This document shows, piece by piece, positions 6,458-14,132 of a stretch of DNA of 14,132 nucleotides. This DNA comes from Prevotella sp. UBA6387. Lineage in GTDB: Bacteria > Bacteroidota > Bacteroidia > Bacteroidales > Bacteroidaceae. Positions within the stretch are counted from its first letter, which is position 1; every line of letters begins with the position of its first letter. Where the stretch lies: contig DJQL01000142.1 of the NCBI GenBank assembly GCA_002437565.1, positions 16,976 to 31,107 on the forward strand, given 5' to 3'. The notes under the pieces are model-generated. The model saw only the letters and a list, made by a program, of their open reading frames with translations, ran no database searches and was not told where the DNA came from. The position numbers were made by a program, and so were the translations under genes.

Positions 6458-7840
6458 TCAACCCTCAATTTTCAGGGTAATCACTCTCTTGGTATTTTCC
6501 CGAATCTTATGTCTGTCGTCTATCGTCCGCCCCACAAGCCATATAATCTCGTTTGTGGCGGTGGTTACCACGAGTTGCCTGTGCCGCTCCATTGGCTCGG
6601 TTTTCTTGTCTTTCATGTAGTCGGCGATGAGCTTTGAACCCCTCATCCCATAAGGCGAGAGTCGGTCGCCTTCACCTGCCGGACGCACAGTCAGAGGAAA
6701 CGCGATGCCATCAGCGTCTAACGTGGCAATGAGCCTGTCTTTCGATGGCTCTGGGCAGTTGGACGCAGTGGACAGGGAAACGTGCAATTTGCGCCCTGCA
6801 AGGCCATACAGCCCCTCTTCGGGCACGCGCAGCGTAGGCAATGGCTCGTTCCAAGTCTCGCTTGGATAAACAAACAACTTATCGTTGCTCACCACTGCCA
6901 CATGGCTCTTTTTGGCCCATGTCTTTCCGCCTTGGGTTGATGAGAGTATTTCCTCGGTTTGCGCGCGATTGAAGCCAAGTGGCGAGAGTATGTTCCAAAG
7001 AAGCAGACGCGGGCTGGCGTAGCCTCTTATGGCCTCCATGGAATAAGCCTCGCCGGAGACACACTTTCGCTTGATTTTCTCCAATGCCTCGTTGAGACTT
7101 TGCTCCACCACTTTCTCTATATCTCCAAGGTTGTCGGCCATGCGCAGGATGTTTTGCCTTGCCGCTGGCGTCACTTTCTCAAGCATGGGTATGACATCGA
7201 GCCGCAGCTTGTTGCGCTGCACGTCGTCTTCAAGGTTGGTGCTGTCCGTCACGTAGTCTTGCCCTATGCGTTTGAGGTATTCAAGGATGTCTTTCCTCGA
7301 CATATTGAGCAGCGGGCGCAGGAAGATGCCATTCTGGTGTCTCATTCCGAGCAGCCCCTTAAGTCCTGTGCCCCGGAGCAGGTTTAGGAGAATGGTCTCC
7401 ACCTGGTCATCGCTGTGGTGGGCTATGCACACTCCCACGGCATTGGTGTCTTGCGCGAGTTGCGCGAACCACCGATAGCGCAAGTCTCTTGCTGCCATCT
7501 CGATGGATATGCCGCGCAGCTTGGCAAACCCCTTGGTGTCGAAGTGCGCCATGTGCAACTTTACCCCCAACTTCTCGCAAAGAGTCTTGCAAAACGCCTC
7601 GTCGCGGTCGCTTTCCTCGCCACGCAGGTGGAAGTTGCAGTGTGCCGCCTCAACCTTATACCCTTTGTCGATGAGCATGCGCAGCAAGGCCACGCTGTCG
7701 GGACCTCCGCTGAGGGCTACCAAGAGAAGAGCCCCATCGGACTTTGCCAAATCCTCTTTCCCCAATTCATTCGTGATAATGGAAAGGGTCTTTCTCGCGC
7801 CCTTTCTGATATTGGAGGTAGTGTCGGCGTGCTTGATCAT
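6458..7840 (-). CDS. tilS: tRNA(Ile)-lysidine synthetase
   Basis: TilS attaches lysine to C34 of the CAU-anticodon tRNA-Ile with ATP, so that it reads AUA and is charged with isoleucine. It is normally essential. The 460-residue product has the N-type ATP pyrophosphatase P-loop SGGPDS at 44-49, then HCNFHLRGEESDRDE and IAHHSDDQVETILLNLLRG, which are typical of TilS. The C-terminal substrate-recognition domain is also visible (VRPAGEGDRLSPYGMRG and IIWLVGRTIDDR). The length is usual for the two-domain form. Its ATG overlaps the TGA of the lolD-like gene as ATGA (7837-7840), which fixes the start and suggests coupled translation. It is the last gene of the minus-strand operon. Confidence 0.95.
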   Translation of the reverse strand: MIKHADTTSNIRKGARKTLSIITNELGKEDLAKSDGALLLVALSGGPDSVALLRMLIDKGYKVEAAHCNFHLRGEESDRDEAFCKTLCEKLGVKLHMAHFDTKGFAKLRGISIEMAARDLRYRWFAQLAQDTNAVGVCIAHHSDDQVETILLNLLRGTGLKGLLGMRHQNGIFLRPLLNMSRKDILEYLKRIGQDYVTDSTNLEDDVQRNKLRLDVIPMLEKVTPAARQNILRMADNLGDIEKVVEQSLNEALEKIKRKCVSGEAYSMEAIRGYASPRLLLWNILSPLGFNRAQTEEILSSTQGGKTWAKKSHVAVVSNDKLFVYPSETWNEPLPTLRVPEEGLYGLAGRKLHVSLSTASNCPEPSKDRLIATLDADGIAFPLTVRPAGEGDRLSPYGMRGSKLIADYMKDKKTEPMERHRQLVVTTATNEIIWLVGRTIDDRHKIRENTKRVITLKIEG

Positions 7841-8544
7841 ATTGTCTCCGGCGTGTTTGCTCCTTCAGCTATTGTGGAGGGCTGTGGAGCGGCATCTTCC
7901 AGCAGTCCATCTTTCATGTGGATGGTGCGGTCGGTCAGTTTTGCGAGGCTCTCGTCGTGGGTGACGATGACGAAAGTCTGGCCGAACTTGTCTCTGAGGT
8001 CGAAGAAGAGCTGATGAAGTTCTGCCTTGTTCTTCGTGTCGAGACTGCCCGATGGCTCATCGGCAAGCACCACGGCAGGGTTGTTTACCAGGGCGCGGGC
8101 CACGGCCACGCGTTGCTTCTCGCCGCCCGACAGTTCGTTGGGCTTGTGTCCAGCCCTCTCGCTCAGGCCCATGAAGTCGAGCAATTCCTCGGCGCGTTTG
8201 CGAGCCTCTTGCCGGCCCTTGCCAGCGATGAACGCCGGAATCATGATGTTTTCCAGTGCAGTGAACTCAGGCAGCAACTGGTGAAACTGGAACACGAACC
8301 CGATGTGCCGGTTGCGAAAGTCGGCGAGCTTCTTGGCCGACAAGTCGCCCACGTCCACGCCATCTACCACGACGGTGCCGCTATCGGGCTTGTCGAGAGT
8401 GCCAATAATCTGCAGCAGCGTTGTCTTGCCGGCTCCAGATGGGCCTACGATGCTTACCACCTCGCCCTTGTCTATATGCAGGTCTATACCCTTGAGCACC
8501 TGTAGTTTCCCAAACGATTTGGTTATACCTTTAACGTCTATCAT
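7837..8544 (-). CDS. lolD: LolD-like ABC transporter ATP-binding protein
   Basis: The family powers membrane complexes such as LolCDE, which releases lipoproteins from the inner membrane to LolA. The 235-residue protein has Walker A GPSGAGKT (34-41), a Q-loop in FQFHQLLPEFTALEN (Gln86), signature LSGGE (138-142), Walker B VVLADEP (158-164, Glu163) and H-loop His196. The stretch FQFHQLLPEFTALEN is characteristic of the LolD branch; MacB- and FtsE-type ATPases are the alternatives. A C-terminal tail of about 20 residues past the last family feature is variable and probably unstructured. No membrane partner lies beside it, so LolC/LolE-type permeases must be elsewhere. Its start overlaps the antiporter gene by 14 nt (8531-8544) and its stop overlaps tilS by 4 nt. 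Confidence 0.9.
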   Translation of the reverse strand: MIDVKGITKSFGKLQVLKGIDLHIDKGEVVSIVGPSGAGKTTLLQIIGTLDKPDSGTVVVDGVDVGDLSAKKLADFRNRHIGFVFQFHQLLPEFTALENIMIPAFIAGKGRQEARKRAEELLDFMGLSERAGHKPNELSGGEKQRVAVARALVNNPAVVLADEPSGSLDTKNKAELHQLFFDLRDKFGQTFVIVTHDESLAKLTDRTIHMKDGLLEDAAPQPSTIAEGANTPETI

Positions 8545-10690
8545 TGTTATCTAATCTTTTTGAGCCTATGCGTTTATATAGCTTGTCCAACCATTTTGCC
8601 ATGGCGTCGTAGGCCGAGGTCTCCTCAGTGTGTTGCGATTGCGCGAACGTCATGGTCTGCTTGTCGTCGCCATATTGGTCGGGGAACACGATCATGAGGT
8701 TTTTCCCCTTGAACCATCTTGTCAGTTCCTCAGGCAGGCGCTCCATTGCCGACTTGAACGACACCGTGCCCTTGCGTGCCGTCACTACCACGAAGAGGTT
8801 GTCGTCGGCTATCGTCGAGGCGAGGCGAGGCAACTCGTTCCAGTGGGTCATCTCCACGCATGTGGCGCGGAGGTTGGGGTGGCGGTTCGTGATGAACTGG
8901 TTGACCATCTGCAACGTGTCCATCCTGCCGTGGAACTGTACACGGCATTCGAGGTTTTCGGCGATGCGCGACAACCGCTCCATCCAGCGGAAGAATCCTG
9001 GCTCGTATTGCGCGCGCGACGGCACGGCGACGACGATGCGCCTCAGCGTGGCGAGGGGATGGTAGAGGCGCGCCATGATTATTTGCCGGTTCACGCCGTT
9101 GAAAAGACTTCGGTGAAACTGTCCCCAGAAAGCCGTGTTCTCAAGGTCGTGCATGTGCATGCCGATAAGAATCTCGGAGGCTTGAAACTCCTTGAAGGCG
9201 TGCTTGATGCCATTGGCTATGTTTGCGGCAATCCTCACTTGTGTGTCAACCTTCACGTCGGAACCAGCGGCATACTGTTGTATTTGTTTAAGTAGAAGTT
9301 GCCCCTCTTTCTGGTTGAGCCGCATGTTGGAGTCGTCGTATACCACGTTGATGGCCACTATCGAGCGGTTGAGCTTCTGGTTGCGTGCCATTATCGCCAA
9401 GTTGACCAAGCGGTTGGCATACTCCTTATATTTCACGGGCACGAGTATGCGCTCATCGTCGTCGGGCAGATCCTCCGAGGGCAGTTCGCGCTCTCTGAGC
9501 ACGGTCTTCCTCGAAGCCCATTCCGTGATGATGGATGATATGACGCACGTGAAGAGAATCATGATGACGATGCCGTTGAGCATTGCCTCGTCCACGAGTG
9601 GCTTGCCATTGTCGGTGGTCATGTTCATGCCCACCATGACCATGGCAATGGCTCCGGCGGCATGGGCGGAAGTGAGGCCAAACATCATGTGCCCGGACAA
9701 TGTGGGCAAGCGGAAGAAGAATGCCGCTACATAAGCGGCGATAGCCTTGCCCACCGTGCCGAAGATCACGATGCAAGCCACCACGAAGAGGATGTTGCCG
9801 CCGTGGAAGAGAAGGCGCACGTTGATGAGCATGCCCACGCCAATGAGGAAATAGGGAATGAATAGGGCGTTGCCTATGAACTCGATGCGGTTCATCAAGG
9901 GTGAGAGTTGTGGGATGTAGCGGTTCATCACCAGTCCGGCGAAAAACGCGCCGAAGATGCCTTCCAAGCCAACGAGCTCCGACAACGCGGCGCAGAGGAA
10001 GAGCACGGCCATGACGAAGATAAACTGCATCACCGCGTCGCTGTAGCGGCGGAGAAACCATCTCGTCAGGCGAGGTATGGTGAGCAGAATGCCCACGACG
10101 TATATAGCGAGCTTGCCTATGAACCACAGCCAGAACAGCACGTCGCTCTTGCCCTCATTCGAAGCCACCAATGCGGCGAGCACGACAAGGGCCATGAAGA
10201 GGCTAACCATGGTGGAGCCTACCGACAGCGTGACGCTCTTCTGCTGCTGGATGCCATAGCGAGAGACGATGGGGTAGGAAACGAGCGTGTTTGACGCCAT
10301 GACGCAAGCCAGCAGCAGGGCGGCGATAGGAGCATAGCCGAGGATGTCGATGCCCATCAGCCATGTCAGGAAGAAGGGGCAACAGAACGTGAGCAGGCCA
10401 AAGGCCAACGTGCGCCACTTGTTCTTGCGGAGGTCTTCCATGTCCATCTCCAACGAGGCGAGGAACATGATATAATAAAGCCCCACCCTGCCGAAGAGCT
10501 CAAAGCTGGAGTCCCTAACGAGGACGTTGAGGCCATACTTGCCTATCACGACACCGGCGAGAACCATGCCTATGAGATGGGGTATGCGCAACTTGCCCAT
10601 GATGACAGGGGCGAGAAGAATGATGAGAAGCACCACGAAGAATATCAGCGTGGGGTCAGTGATGGGGAAATATGAGGCAAAAGTTGCCAT
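8531..10690 (-). CDS. CPA2-family cation/proton antiporter
   Basis: This inner-membrane protein is expected to exchange Na+ or K+ for protons. Of 719 residues, about 14-390 form the membrane domain with around a dozen hydrophobic segments. Typical KefB/NapA-like stretches include FLASLEMDMEDLRKNKW (76-92), GIFGAFFAGLVMNRYIP (244-260) and FIPYFLIGVGMLINVRLL (277-294). The soluble C-terminal part (about 413-690) reads ERILVPVKYKEYANRLVNLA and, later, TLRRIVVAVPSRAQYEPGF, which suggests two universal-stress-protein-like domains rather than the TrkA-N domain of Kef channels. The transported ion cannot be assigned. It is the first gene of the operon with lolD and tilS, 93 nt from the divergent asd start, and has a likely promoter at 10719-10726. 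The start at 10690 directly precedes the first membrane segment. Confidence 0.88.
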   Translation of the reverse strand: MATFASYFPITDPTLIFFVVLLIILLAPVIMGKLRIPHLIGMVLAGVVIGKYGLNVLVRDSSFELFGRVGLYYIMFLASLEMDMEDLRKNKWRTLAFGLLTFCCPFFLTWLMGIDILGYAPIAALLLACVMASNTLVSYPIVSRYGIQQQKSVTLSVGSTMVSLFMALVVLAALVASNEGKSDVLFWLWFIGKLAIYVVGILLTIPRLTRWFLRRYSDAVMQFIFVMAVLFLCAALSELVGLEGIFGAFFAGLVMNRYIPQLSPLMNRIEFIGNALFIPYFLIGVGMLINVRLLFHGGNILFVVACIVIFGTVGKAIAAYVAAFFFRLPTLSGHMMFGLTSAHAAGAIAMVMVGMNMTTDNGKPLVDEAMLNGIVIMILFTCVISSIITEWASRKTVLRERELPSEDLPDDDERILVPVKYKEYANRLVNLAIMARNQKLNRSIVAINVVYDDSNMRLNQKEGQLLLKQIQQYAAGSDVKVDTQVRIAANIANGIKHAFKEFQASEILIGMHMHDLENTAFWGQFHRSLFNGVNRQIIMARLYHPLATLRRIVVAVPSRAQYEPGFFRWMERLSRIAENLECRVQFHGRMDTLQMVNQFITNRHPNLRATCVEMTHWNELPRLASTIADDNLFVVVTARKGTVSFKSAMERLPEELTRWFKGKNLMIVFPDQYGDDKQTMTFAQSQHTEETSAYDAMAKWLDKLYKRIGSKRLDNNDRR

Positions 10691-10718
10691 TTGTTATCTT
10701 TGTTTCCTATTTTAGTGG

Positions 10719-10726
10719 CAAAGTTA
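10719..10726 (-). promoter_or_regulatory. -7 element for antiporter-lolD-tilS operon
   Basis: The minus strand reads TAACTTTG here, a full TAnnTTTG match about 28 nt before the antiporter ATG, predicting a leader of roughly 20 nt. No TTTG is found at the expected -33 distance, so it is half supported. Confidence 0.55.
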
Positions 10727-10749
10727 CTCATAATTTCGCATATTTGTTG

Positions 10750-10757
10750 TAATTTTG
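10750..10757 (+). promoter_or_regulatory. -7 element for asd
   Basis: TAATTTTG at 10750-10757 matches TAnnTTTG, 26 nt before the asd ATG at 10784, giving a leader of about 20 nt. No convincing TTTG lies near -33. It faces away from the minus-strand element 23 nt to its left, so upstream regions of the two promoters overlap. Confidence 0.6.
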
Positions 10758-10783
10758 CCCCTAAGGTTTCAATTATTATAATT

Positions 10784-11800
10784 ATGAGAGTAGCTATTGT
10801 AGGCGCAAGCGGTGCCGTGGGGCAAGAGTTCCTGCGCATCCTTGCGGAGAGAGAATTTCCTATCGACGACCTTCTGCTTTTCGGGTCGAAGCGCAGCGCG
10901 GGCAGGCAATATACCTTCCGCGGCAAGGCTTATACAGTGAAGGAGTTGCAACACAACGACGACTTCAAGGACGTGGACATAGCCTTTGTCTCCGCCGGTG
11001 GCGGAACGTCGGCGGAGTTCGCGGAGACCATCACGAAGCATGGGGCGGTGATGATAGACAACAGCTCGCAGTGGCGCATGGATCCAGAGGTGCCGCTCGT
11101 GGTGCCGGAGATAAACCCGGAGGATGCCTTGAATCGCCCGAAGGGAATAATCGCCAACCCAAACTGCACCACCATAATGATGGTGGTCGTGCTGAACCCA
11201 ATCGACAAGCTCAGCCATATCAAGAAGATTCACGTGTCGTCATACCAAAGCGCATCAGGCGCCGGTGCCGCGGCCATGAAGGAGCTGGAGCAACAATACA
11301 AGGAGATGGTGGAGACGGGGCATGTCAGCACCATAGAGAAATTCCCTCACCAGTTGGCTTACAACGTCATACCACAAATAGACAAGATGACGCCTAACGA
11401 CTACACCAAGGAGGAGATGAAGATGTACAACGAGACGCGGAAGATAATGCATTCCGATGTCCGCACGTCAGCCACCTGCGTGCGCGTGTCTTCCCTTCGC
11501 TCCCATTCGGAGAGCGTGTGGTTTGAGACAGAGAAGCCATTGGAGGTAAAGGACATACAGGAGGCGTTGAGGAAGGCCCCGGGCGTGACCCTCGTGCAAG
11601 ACCCCGACGACCAGTATGTATACCCCATGCCATTGGAGAGCGCGGGCAAGGACGACGTTTACGTTGGACGCGTGCGCAAGGACTTGGCCGACGACAACGG
11701 TTGCACGCTGTGGCTCACCGGCGACCAGATACGCAAGGGAGCGGCACTCAACGCCGTGCAGATTGCCGAATACCTCATCAAGGTGGGCAACGTGAAGTAG
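10784..11800 (+). CDS. asd: Aspartate-semialdehyde dehydrogenase
   Basis: Asd reduces aspartyl-phosphate to aspartate semialdehyde with NADPH, the branch point to lysine/diaminopimelate, threonine and methionine. It is cytoplasmic. The 338-residue protein has the nucleotide-binding GASGAVGQE at its N-terminus, the active-site cysteine in NPNCTT (Cys128), the SYQSASGAGAAAM loop and the catalytic-site His241 in SLRSHSE. The length is normal. An ATG at 10691 in the same frame would add 31 hydrophobic residues ahead of the Rossmann fold and would lie upstream of the -7 element at 10750. The ATG at 10784 follows an A/T-rich stretch and gives the family N-terminus MRVAIVGASG. Transcribed divergently from the antiporter operon. 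Confidence 0.96.
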   Translation: MRVAIVGASGAVGQEFLRILAEREFPIDDLLLFGSKRSAGRQYTFRGKAYTVKELQHNDDFKDVDIAFVSAGGGTSAEFAETITKHGAVMIDNSSQWRMDPEVPLVVPEINPEDALNRPKGIIANPNCTTIMMVVVLNPIDKLSHIKKIHVSSYQSASGAGAAAMKELEQQYKEMVETGHVSTIEKFPHQLAYNVIPQIDKMTPNDYTKEEMKMYNETRKIMHSDVRTSATCVRVSSLRSHSESVWFETEKPLEVKDIQEALRKAPGVTLVQDPDDQYVYPMPLESAGKDDVYVGRVRKDLADDNGCTLWLTGDQIRKGAALNAVQIAEYLIKVGNVK

Positions 11801-11846
11801 GATTATGTTTTAAACAACGTGAATCTCATCGGGCACATGGCAATGT

Positions 11847-11868
11847 GAACGGTGGGGTTCGTTTTTTT
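11847..11868 (+). terminator. Weak possible terminator after asd
   Basis: GAAC (11847-11850) pairs with GTTC (11857-11860), extendable by two G-U pairs, and seven T residues follow (11862-11868). A second small hairpin, CACAT/ATGTG (11834-11847), competes with it. The stem is short, so termination may be partial and the M13 peptidase gene 14 nt later could be read through. No TAnnTTTG promoter for that gene is visible in 11801-11882. Confidence 0.3.
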
Positions 11869-11882
11869 AATGTAACATCAAA

Positions 11883-13910
11883 ATGAAGAAAAAGACTTTT
11901 CTTTTTGGGCTCTTGTTGTGCGCCACAGGGGCTTTCGCGCAGGGCAACCTTTCTTCGGGCATAGACCTGAAGAACCTCGACACGTCGGTAAGGCCTGGCG
12001 ACGACTTTTACCATTACGCCGCAGGCGGATGGCTCAAGTCGCACCCTCTCGACGCCGAGCACGTGCAGAACGGTGCCTTCACCGACTTGTATGAATTGAG
12101 CCAGAAACGCATCCAGGACATCATCCTGGGATTTGCCTCGAAGCCACAAAAGCAAGGCACGTTGGAACAGAAAATTGGCTCCCTCTACAATCTCTTGATG
12201 GACTCCGTGCGCCTGAACCGCGAGGGATGGACGCCTATAAAGCCGACACTCGACAAGATAGCGGCCATAAAGAACCGCAAGGAATACCAGTTGGTGTGCG
12301 CGCAACTCGACCGTTGCGGCGAGTCGACGATGATGTTCGGCATAGGGGCTGGAGCAGACCAGAAAGACTCCGAGTGGAACCTCGTGTCAGTGGGGCAGGG
12401 TGGACTTGGACTTGGCGAGCGCGACTATTACCTGTCTGATGATGCCCAAAACAAGCGAGTATTAGAGGCGTACAAGCAATACCTGAAAAAGCTGTTCACG
12501 CTGACTGGGGCCGATGAGGCCACGGCAGAGAAGAAGATGCAGGCGGTCATCGCCATAGAAACGGAGATTGCCAAGGCAAGCTACGACAAGGTGAAGCAGC
12601 GCGACATCGACGCCAACTACCATAAGATGACGTATGCGCAACTCATCAACGACTTCCCTGGCATCGACTGGGGCAACGTGTTCCTTGCCTCTGGCTTCCC
12701 AGCTTTCGATTATGTTGACGTTGGCCAGCCAGAGCCTATACACGCGGTTGAGAAGATTCTCGCCGACACGCCTCTCGATGACCTCAAGACCTATGCCGAG
12801 GCTAAGGTCATAAGCGGGGCCACGAGCGAGCTTAGCGACGACTTCCGCGCGGCATCGTTTGAGCTCCGCAAGGCAATGGTTGGCTCAAGGCAAGACCAGC
12901 CGAGATGGAAGCGCGCCGTGTCGATGGTGAGCGGTACATTGGGTGAGGCCATTGGCAAGATGTACGTGGAGAAGTATTTCCCCGAGTCGAGCAAGAAACG
13001 TATGTTGGAGCTTGTGCACAACCTCCAGACAGCTCTCGCGCAGCGCATAGATGAGGCCACATGGATGGGAAACGCCACCAAGGCACAGGCGAAGGACAAG
13101 TTGTCCAACTTCATCATCAAGATTGGCTATCCCGACAAGTGGAAGAGCTACGACGGCTTGCAGGTCAACGACAGTCTCTCGCTCTATGAGAACCTGTGCA
13201 ACATCTCTCGATGGGCTACCGACGACTATATCGCCAAGCGTGTGAACAAGAAGGTTGACAAGACGTTGTGGCAGATGACTCCGCAGACCATCAACGCCTA
13301 CTATGACCCCTCAACCAACGAAATATGTTTCCCGGCCGCCATCCTTCAGCCGCCATTCTTCGACCCATCAGCAGACGACGCGGTCAACTACGGTGCCATA
13401 GGAGCGGTGATTGGGCACGAGATGAGCCATGGCTTCGATGACCAAGGCTCTCAATTTGACAAAAACGGTAACCAGCGAAACTGGTGGACGGCACAGGACA
13501 AGAAAAACTTCGACGCTCGCACTAAGGTGCTTGCAGACTGGTTCTCTACGTTCGAAGTGTTGCCTGGCATGAAGGTCAACGGCAAGCAGACTCTCGGCGA
13601 GAACATTGGCGACAATGGTGGATTGAACATTTCTTTCCGCGCTTTGCAAAACTCCATGAAGGAGCATCCGTTGGCAGTGAAAGACGGCTTCACGCCTGAG
13701 CAGCGTTTCTTCCTCGCGTGGGGACGCGTGTGGGCTTCTAACACGACCGATGAGATGGTGAAGTATCTCCTCACCGCGGATGTCCACTCACCAAACTACG
13801 CCCGCGTCAACGCCGCCTTGCCAATGATAGACGCCTGGTACAAGGCCTTCAACGTGAAGAAAGGCGACAAGATGTTCGTGCCTAAGAACAAGCGCGCTCA
13901 CGTTTGGTAA
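11883..13910 (+). CDS. pepO: M13 (neprilysin-like) zinc metallopeptidase
   Basis: M13 enzymes are zinc endopeptidases that cut short peptides; bacterial members are exported or surface-located. The 675-residue product has a signal peptide (KKKTFLFGLLLCATGAFAQ, about residues 1-20) without a lipobox cysteine at the cleavage site, so a periplasmic or secreted protein is expected. The M13 N-domain starts with RPGDDFYHYAAGGWL. Substrate-binding NAYY lies at 471-474, zinc motif HEMSH at 512-516 (His512, His516, Glu513), and the third ligand Glu573 with catalytic-site Asp577 in ENIGDNGG. The C-terminus ends KNKRAHVW, close to the usual R-x-x-W ending of the family. Length and all active-site residues are intact, so it should be active. 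Substrates are unknown. pepO is used here as a family name only. Confidence 0.93.
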   Translation: MKKKTFLFGLLLCATGAFAQGNLSSGIDLKNLDTSVRPGDDFYHYAAGGWLKSHPLDAEHVQNGAFTDLYELSQKRIQDIILGFASKPQKQGTLEQKIGSLYNLLMDSVRLNREGWTPIKPTLDKIAAIKNRKEYQLVCAQLDRCGESTMMFGIGAGADQKDSEWNLVSVGQGGLGLGERDYYLSDDAQNKRVLEAYKQYLKKLFTLTGADEATAEKKMQAVIAIETEIAKASYDKVKQRDIDANYHKMTYAQLINDFPGIDWGNVFLASGFPAFDYVDVGQPEPIHAVEKILADTPLDDLKTYAEAKVISGATSELSDDFRAASFELRKAMVGSRQDQPRWKRAVSMVSGTLGEAIGKMYVEKYFPESSKKRMLELVHNLQTALAQRIDEATWMGNATKAQAKDKLSNFIIKIGYPDKWKSYDGLQVNDSLSLYENLCNISRWATDDYIAKRVNKKVDKTLWQMTPQTINAYYDPSTNEICFPAAILQPPFFDPSADDAVNYGAIGAVIGHEMSHGFDDQGSQFDKNGNQRNWWTAQDKKNFDARTKVLADWFSTFEVLPGMKVNGKQTLGENIGDNGGLNISFRALQNSMKEHPLAVKDGFTPEQRFFLAWGRVWASNTTDEMVKYLLTADVHSPNYARVNAALPMIDAWYKAFNVKKGDKMFVPKNKRAHVW

Positions 13911-13942
13911 TCCAACTCTGTCAGTGACATGATGGTCGTAAA

Positions 13943-13985
13943 AAGGCTGAATTCCTTTTTGGAATTCAGCCTTATATTTTCATTT
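13943..13985 (+). terminator. Strong terminator between convergent genes
   Basis: AAGGCTGAATTCC (13943-13955) pairs perfectly with GGAATTCAGCCTT (13961-13973) around a TTTTT loop, followed by ATATTTTCATTTT. On the minus strand the stem is followed by TTTTACG, so it can also serve the partial gene converging from the right. Confidence 0.88.
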
Positions 13986-14015
13986 TCCGTGACTAATACA
14001 TTTGCCCAAGATTAT

Positions 14016-14132
14016 CTAAAGTCCAGTCACCTGTTTCTCGCTAAGGCCTGTGTATTTTGCTATCAATGCCGTAGGTAGGCCGTCTGTTTTCATGGCCTTG
14101 GCACTCGCGATGGCTTTTTCATGTGCGCCTTC
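14016..14132 (-). CDS. C-terminal fragment of Rpn-like PD-(D/E)XK nuclease/transposase family protein
   Basis: The last 117 nt read on the minus strand as 38 codons, open to the window edge, ending with TAG at 14018-14016. The peptide ends AKAMKTDGLPTALIAKYTGLS plus EKQVTGL. This pattern, an EGAHEKAIASAK helix then 'GL...IAKYTGLS...V..L', is typical of the C-terminal tail of the Rpn family of recombination-promoting nucleases/putative transposases, common in Bacteroidota. The nuclease core lies outside the window, so neither activity nor intactness can be judged. The tail is low in information, so the family assignment is moderate. The gene converges on the M13 peptidase and shares its terminator. 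Confidence 0.6.
   Translation of the reverse strand, partial: EGAHEKAIASAKAMKTDGLPTALIAKYTGLSEKQVTGL

Noticed and set aside
6435..6463. GGTTGAC/GTCAACC 7-bp inverted repeat over the tilS stop codon
   Set aside because: The loop is 15 nt and no T run follows on either strand. The stronger hairpin at 6305-6336 explains termination better.
11821..11857. Resemblance to the left-edge repeats (TGAATC ... TGAACGG)
   Set aside because: Only two short blocks match and their spacing differs (26 versus 22 nt), so it is probably coincidence.
13997..14004. TACATTTG promoter-like match on the plus strand
   Set aside because: It has no TTTG at -33 and would drive only antisense transcript into the partial Rpn-like gene. 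An 8-nt degenerate motif is expected several times by chance in 14 kb.

Overview
The window looks like a chromosomal segment of a member of the Bacteroidota, most likely the Prevotellaceae. The evidence is the set of housekeeping proteins, the recurring Bacteroidota promoter signature (TAnnTTTG at -7, sometimes with TTTG near -33) before genes, the A/T-rich start regions with no clear Shine-Dalgarno sequence, and a terminal fragment resembling the C-terminus of PD-(D/E)XK 'Rpn-like' nuclease/transposase proteins, which are abundant in Prevotella. The family-level placement is inference. No phage, plasmid, CRISPR array or complete mobile element is visible.

Layout. Positions 1-344 are non-coding, with degenerate 22-nt tandem repeats at the left edge and a promoter for a tRNA-Val(UAC) gene (345-419) that ends in a good hairpin terminator. 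A plus-strand block follows: purB (adenylosuccinate lyase), an RsuA/RluB-type pseudouridine synthase with a long Gly/Gln/Arg/Tyr-rich N-terminal extension, and asnS (asparaginyl-tRNA synthetase). The two gaps in this block hold structured RNA: a hairpin inside a 13-codon upstream ORF before the pseudouridine synthase, and a 70-nt stem-loop just before asnS. An OmpA-family outer-membrane protein then has its own promoter region and terminator.

A minus-strand operon runs from 10690 down to 6458: CPA2-type cation/proton antiporter, LolD-like ABC ATPase, and tilS (tRNA-Ile lysidine synthetase). The three genes overlap by 14 and 4 nt. It is convergent with the ompA gene and divergent from asd (aspartate-semialdehyde dehydrogenase). 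After asd comes an exported M13 zinc metallopeptidase, a strong bidirectional-looking terminator, and the 3' end of a minus-strand Rpn-like gene that runs off the window.

Functionally the window is mostly core: purine synthesis, rRNA and tRNA maturation and charging, lysine/threonine/methionine/diaminopimelate precursor synthesis, and envelope maintenance. I do not see a convincing new multi-gene system. The items most worth a second look are the asnS leader, the upstream ORF and hairpin before the pseudouridine synthase, that enzyme's repeat-built extension, and the 22-nt repeats at the left edge.
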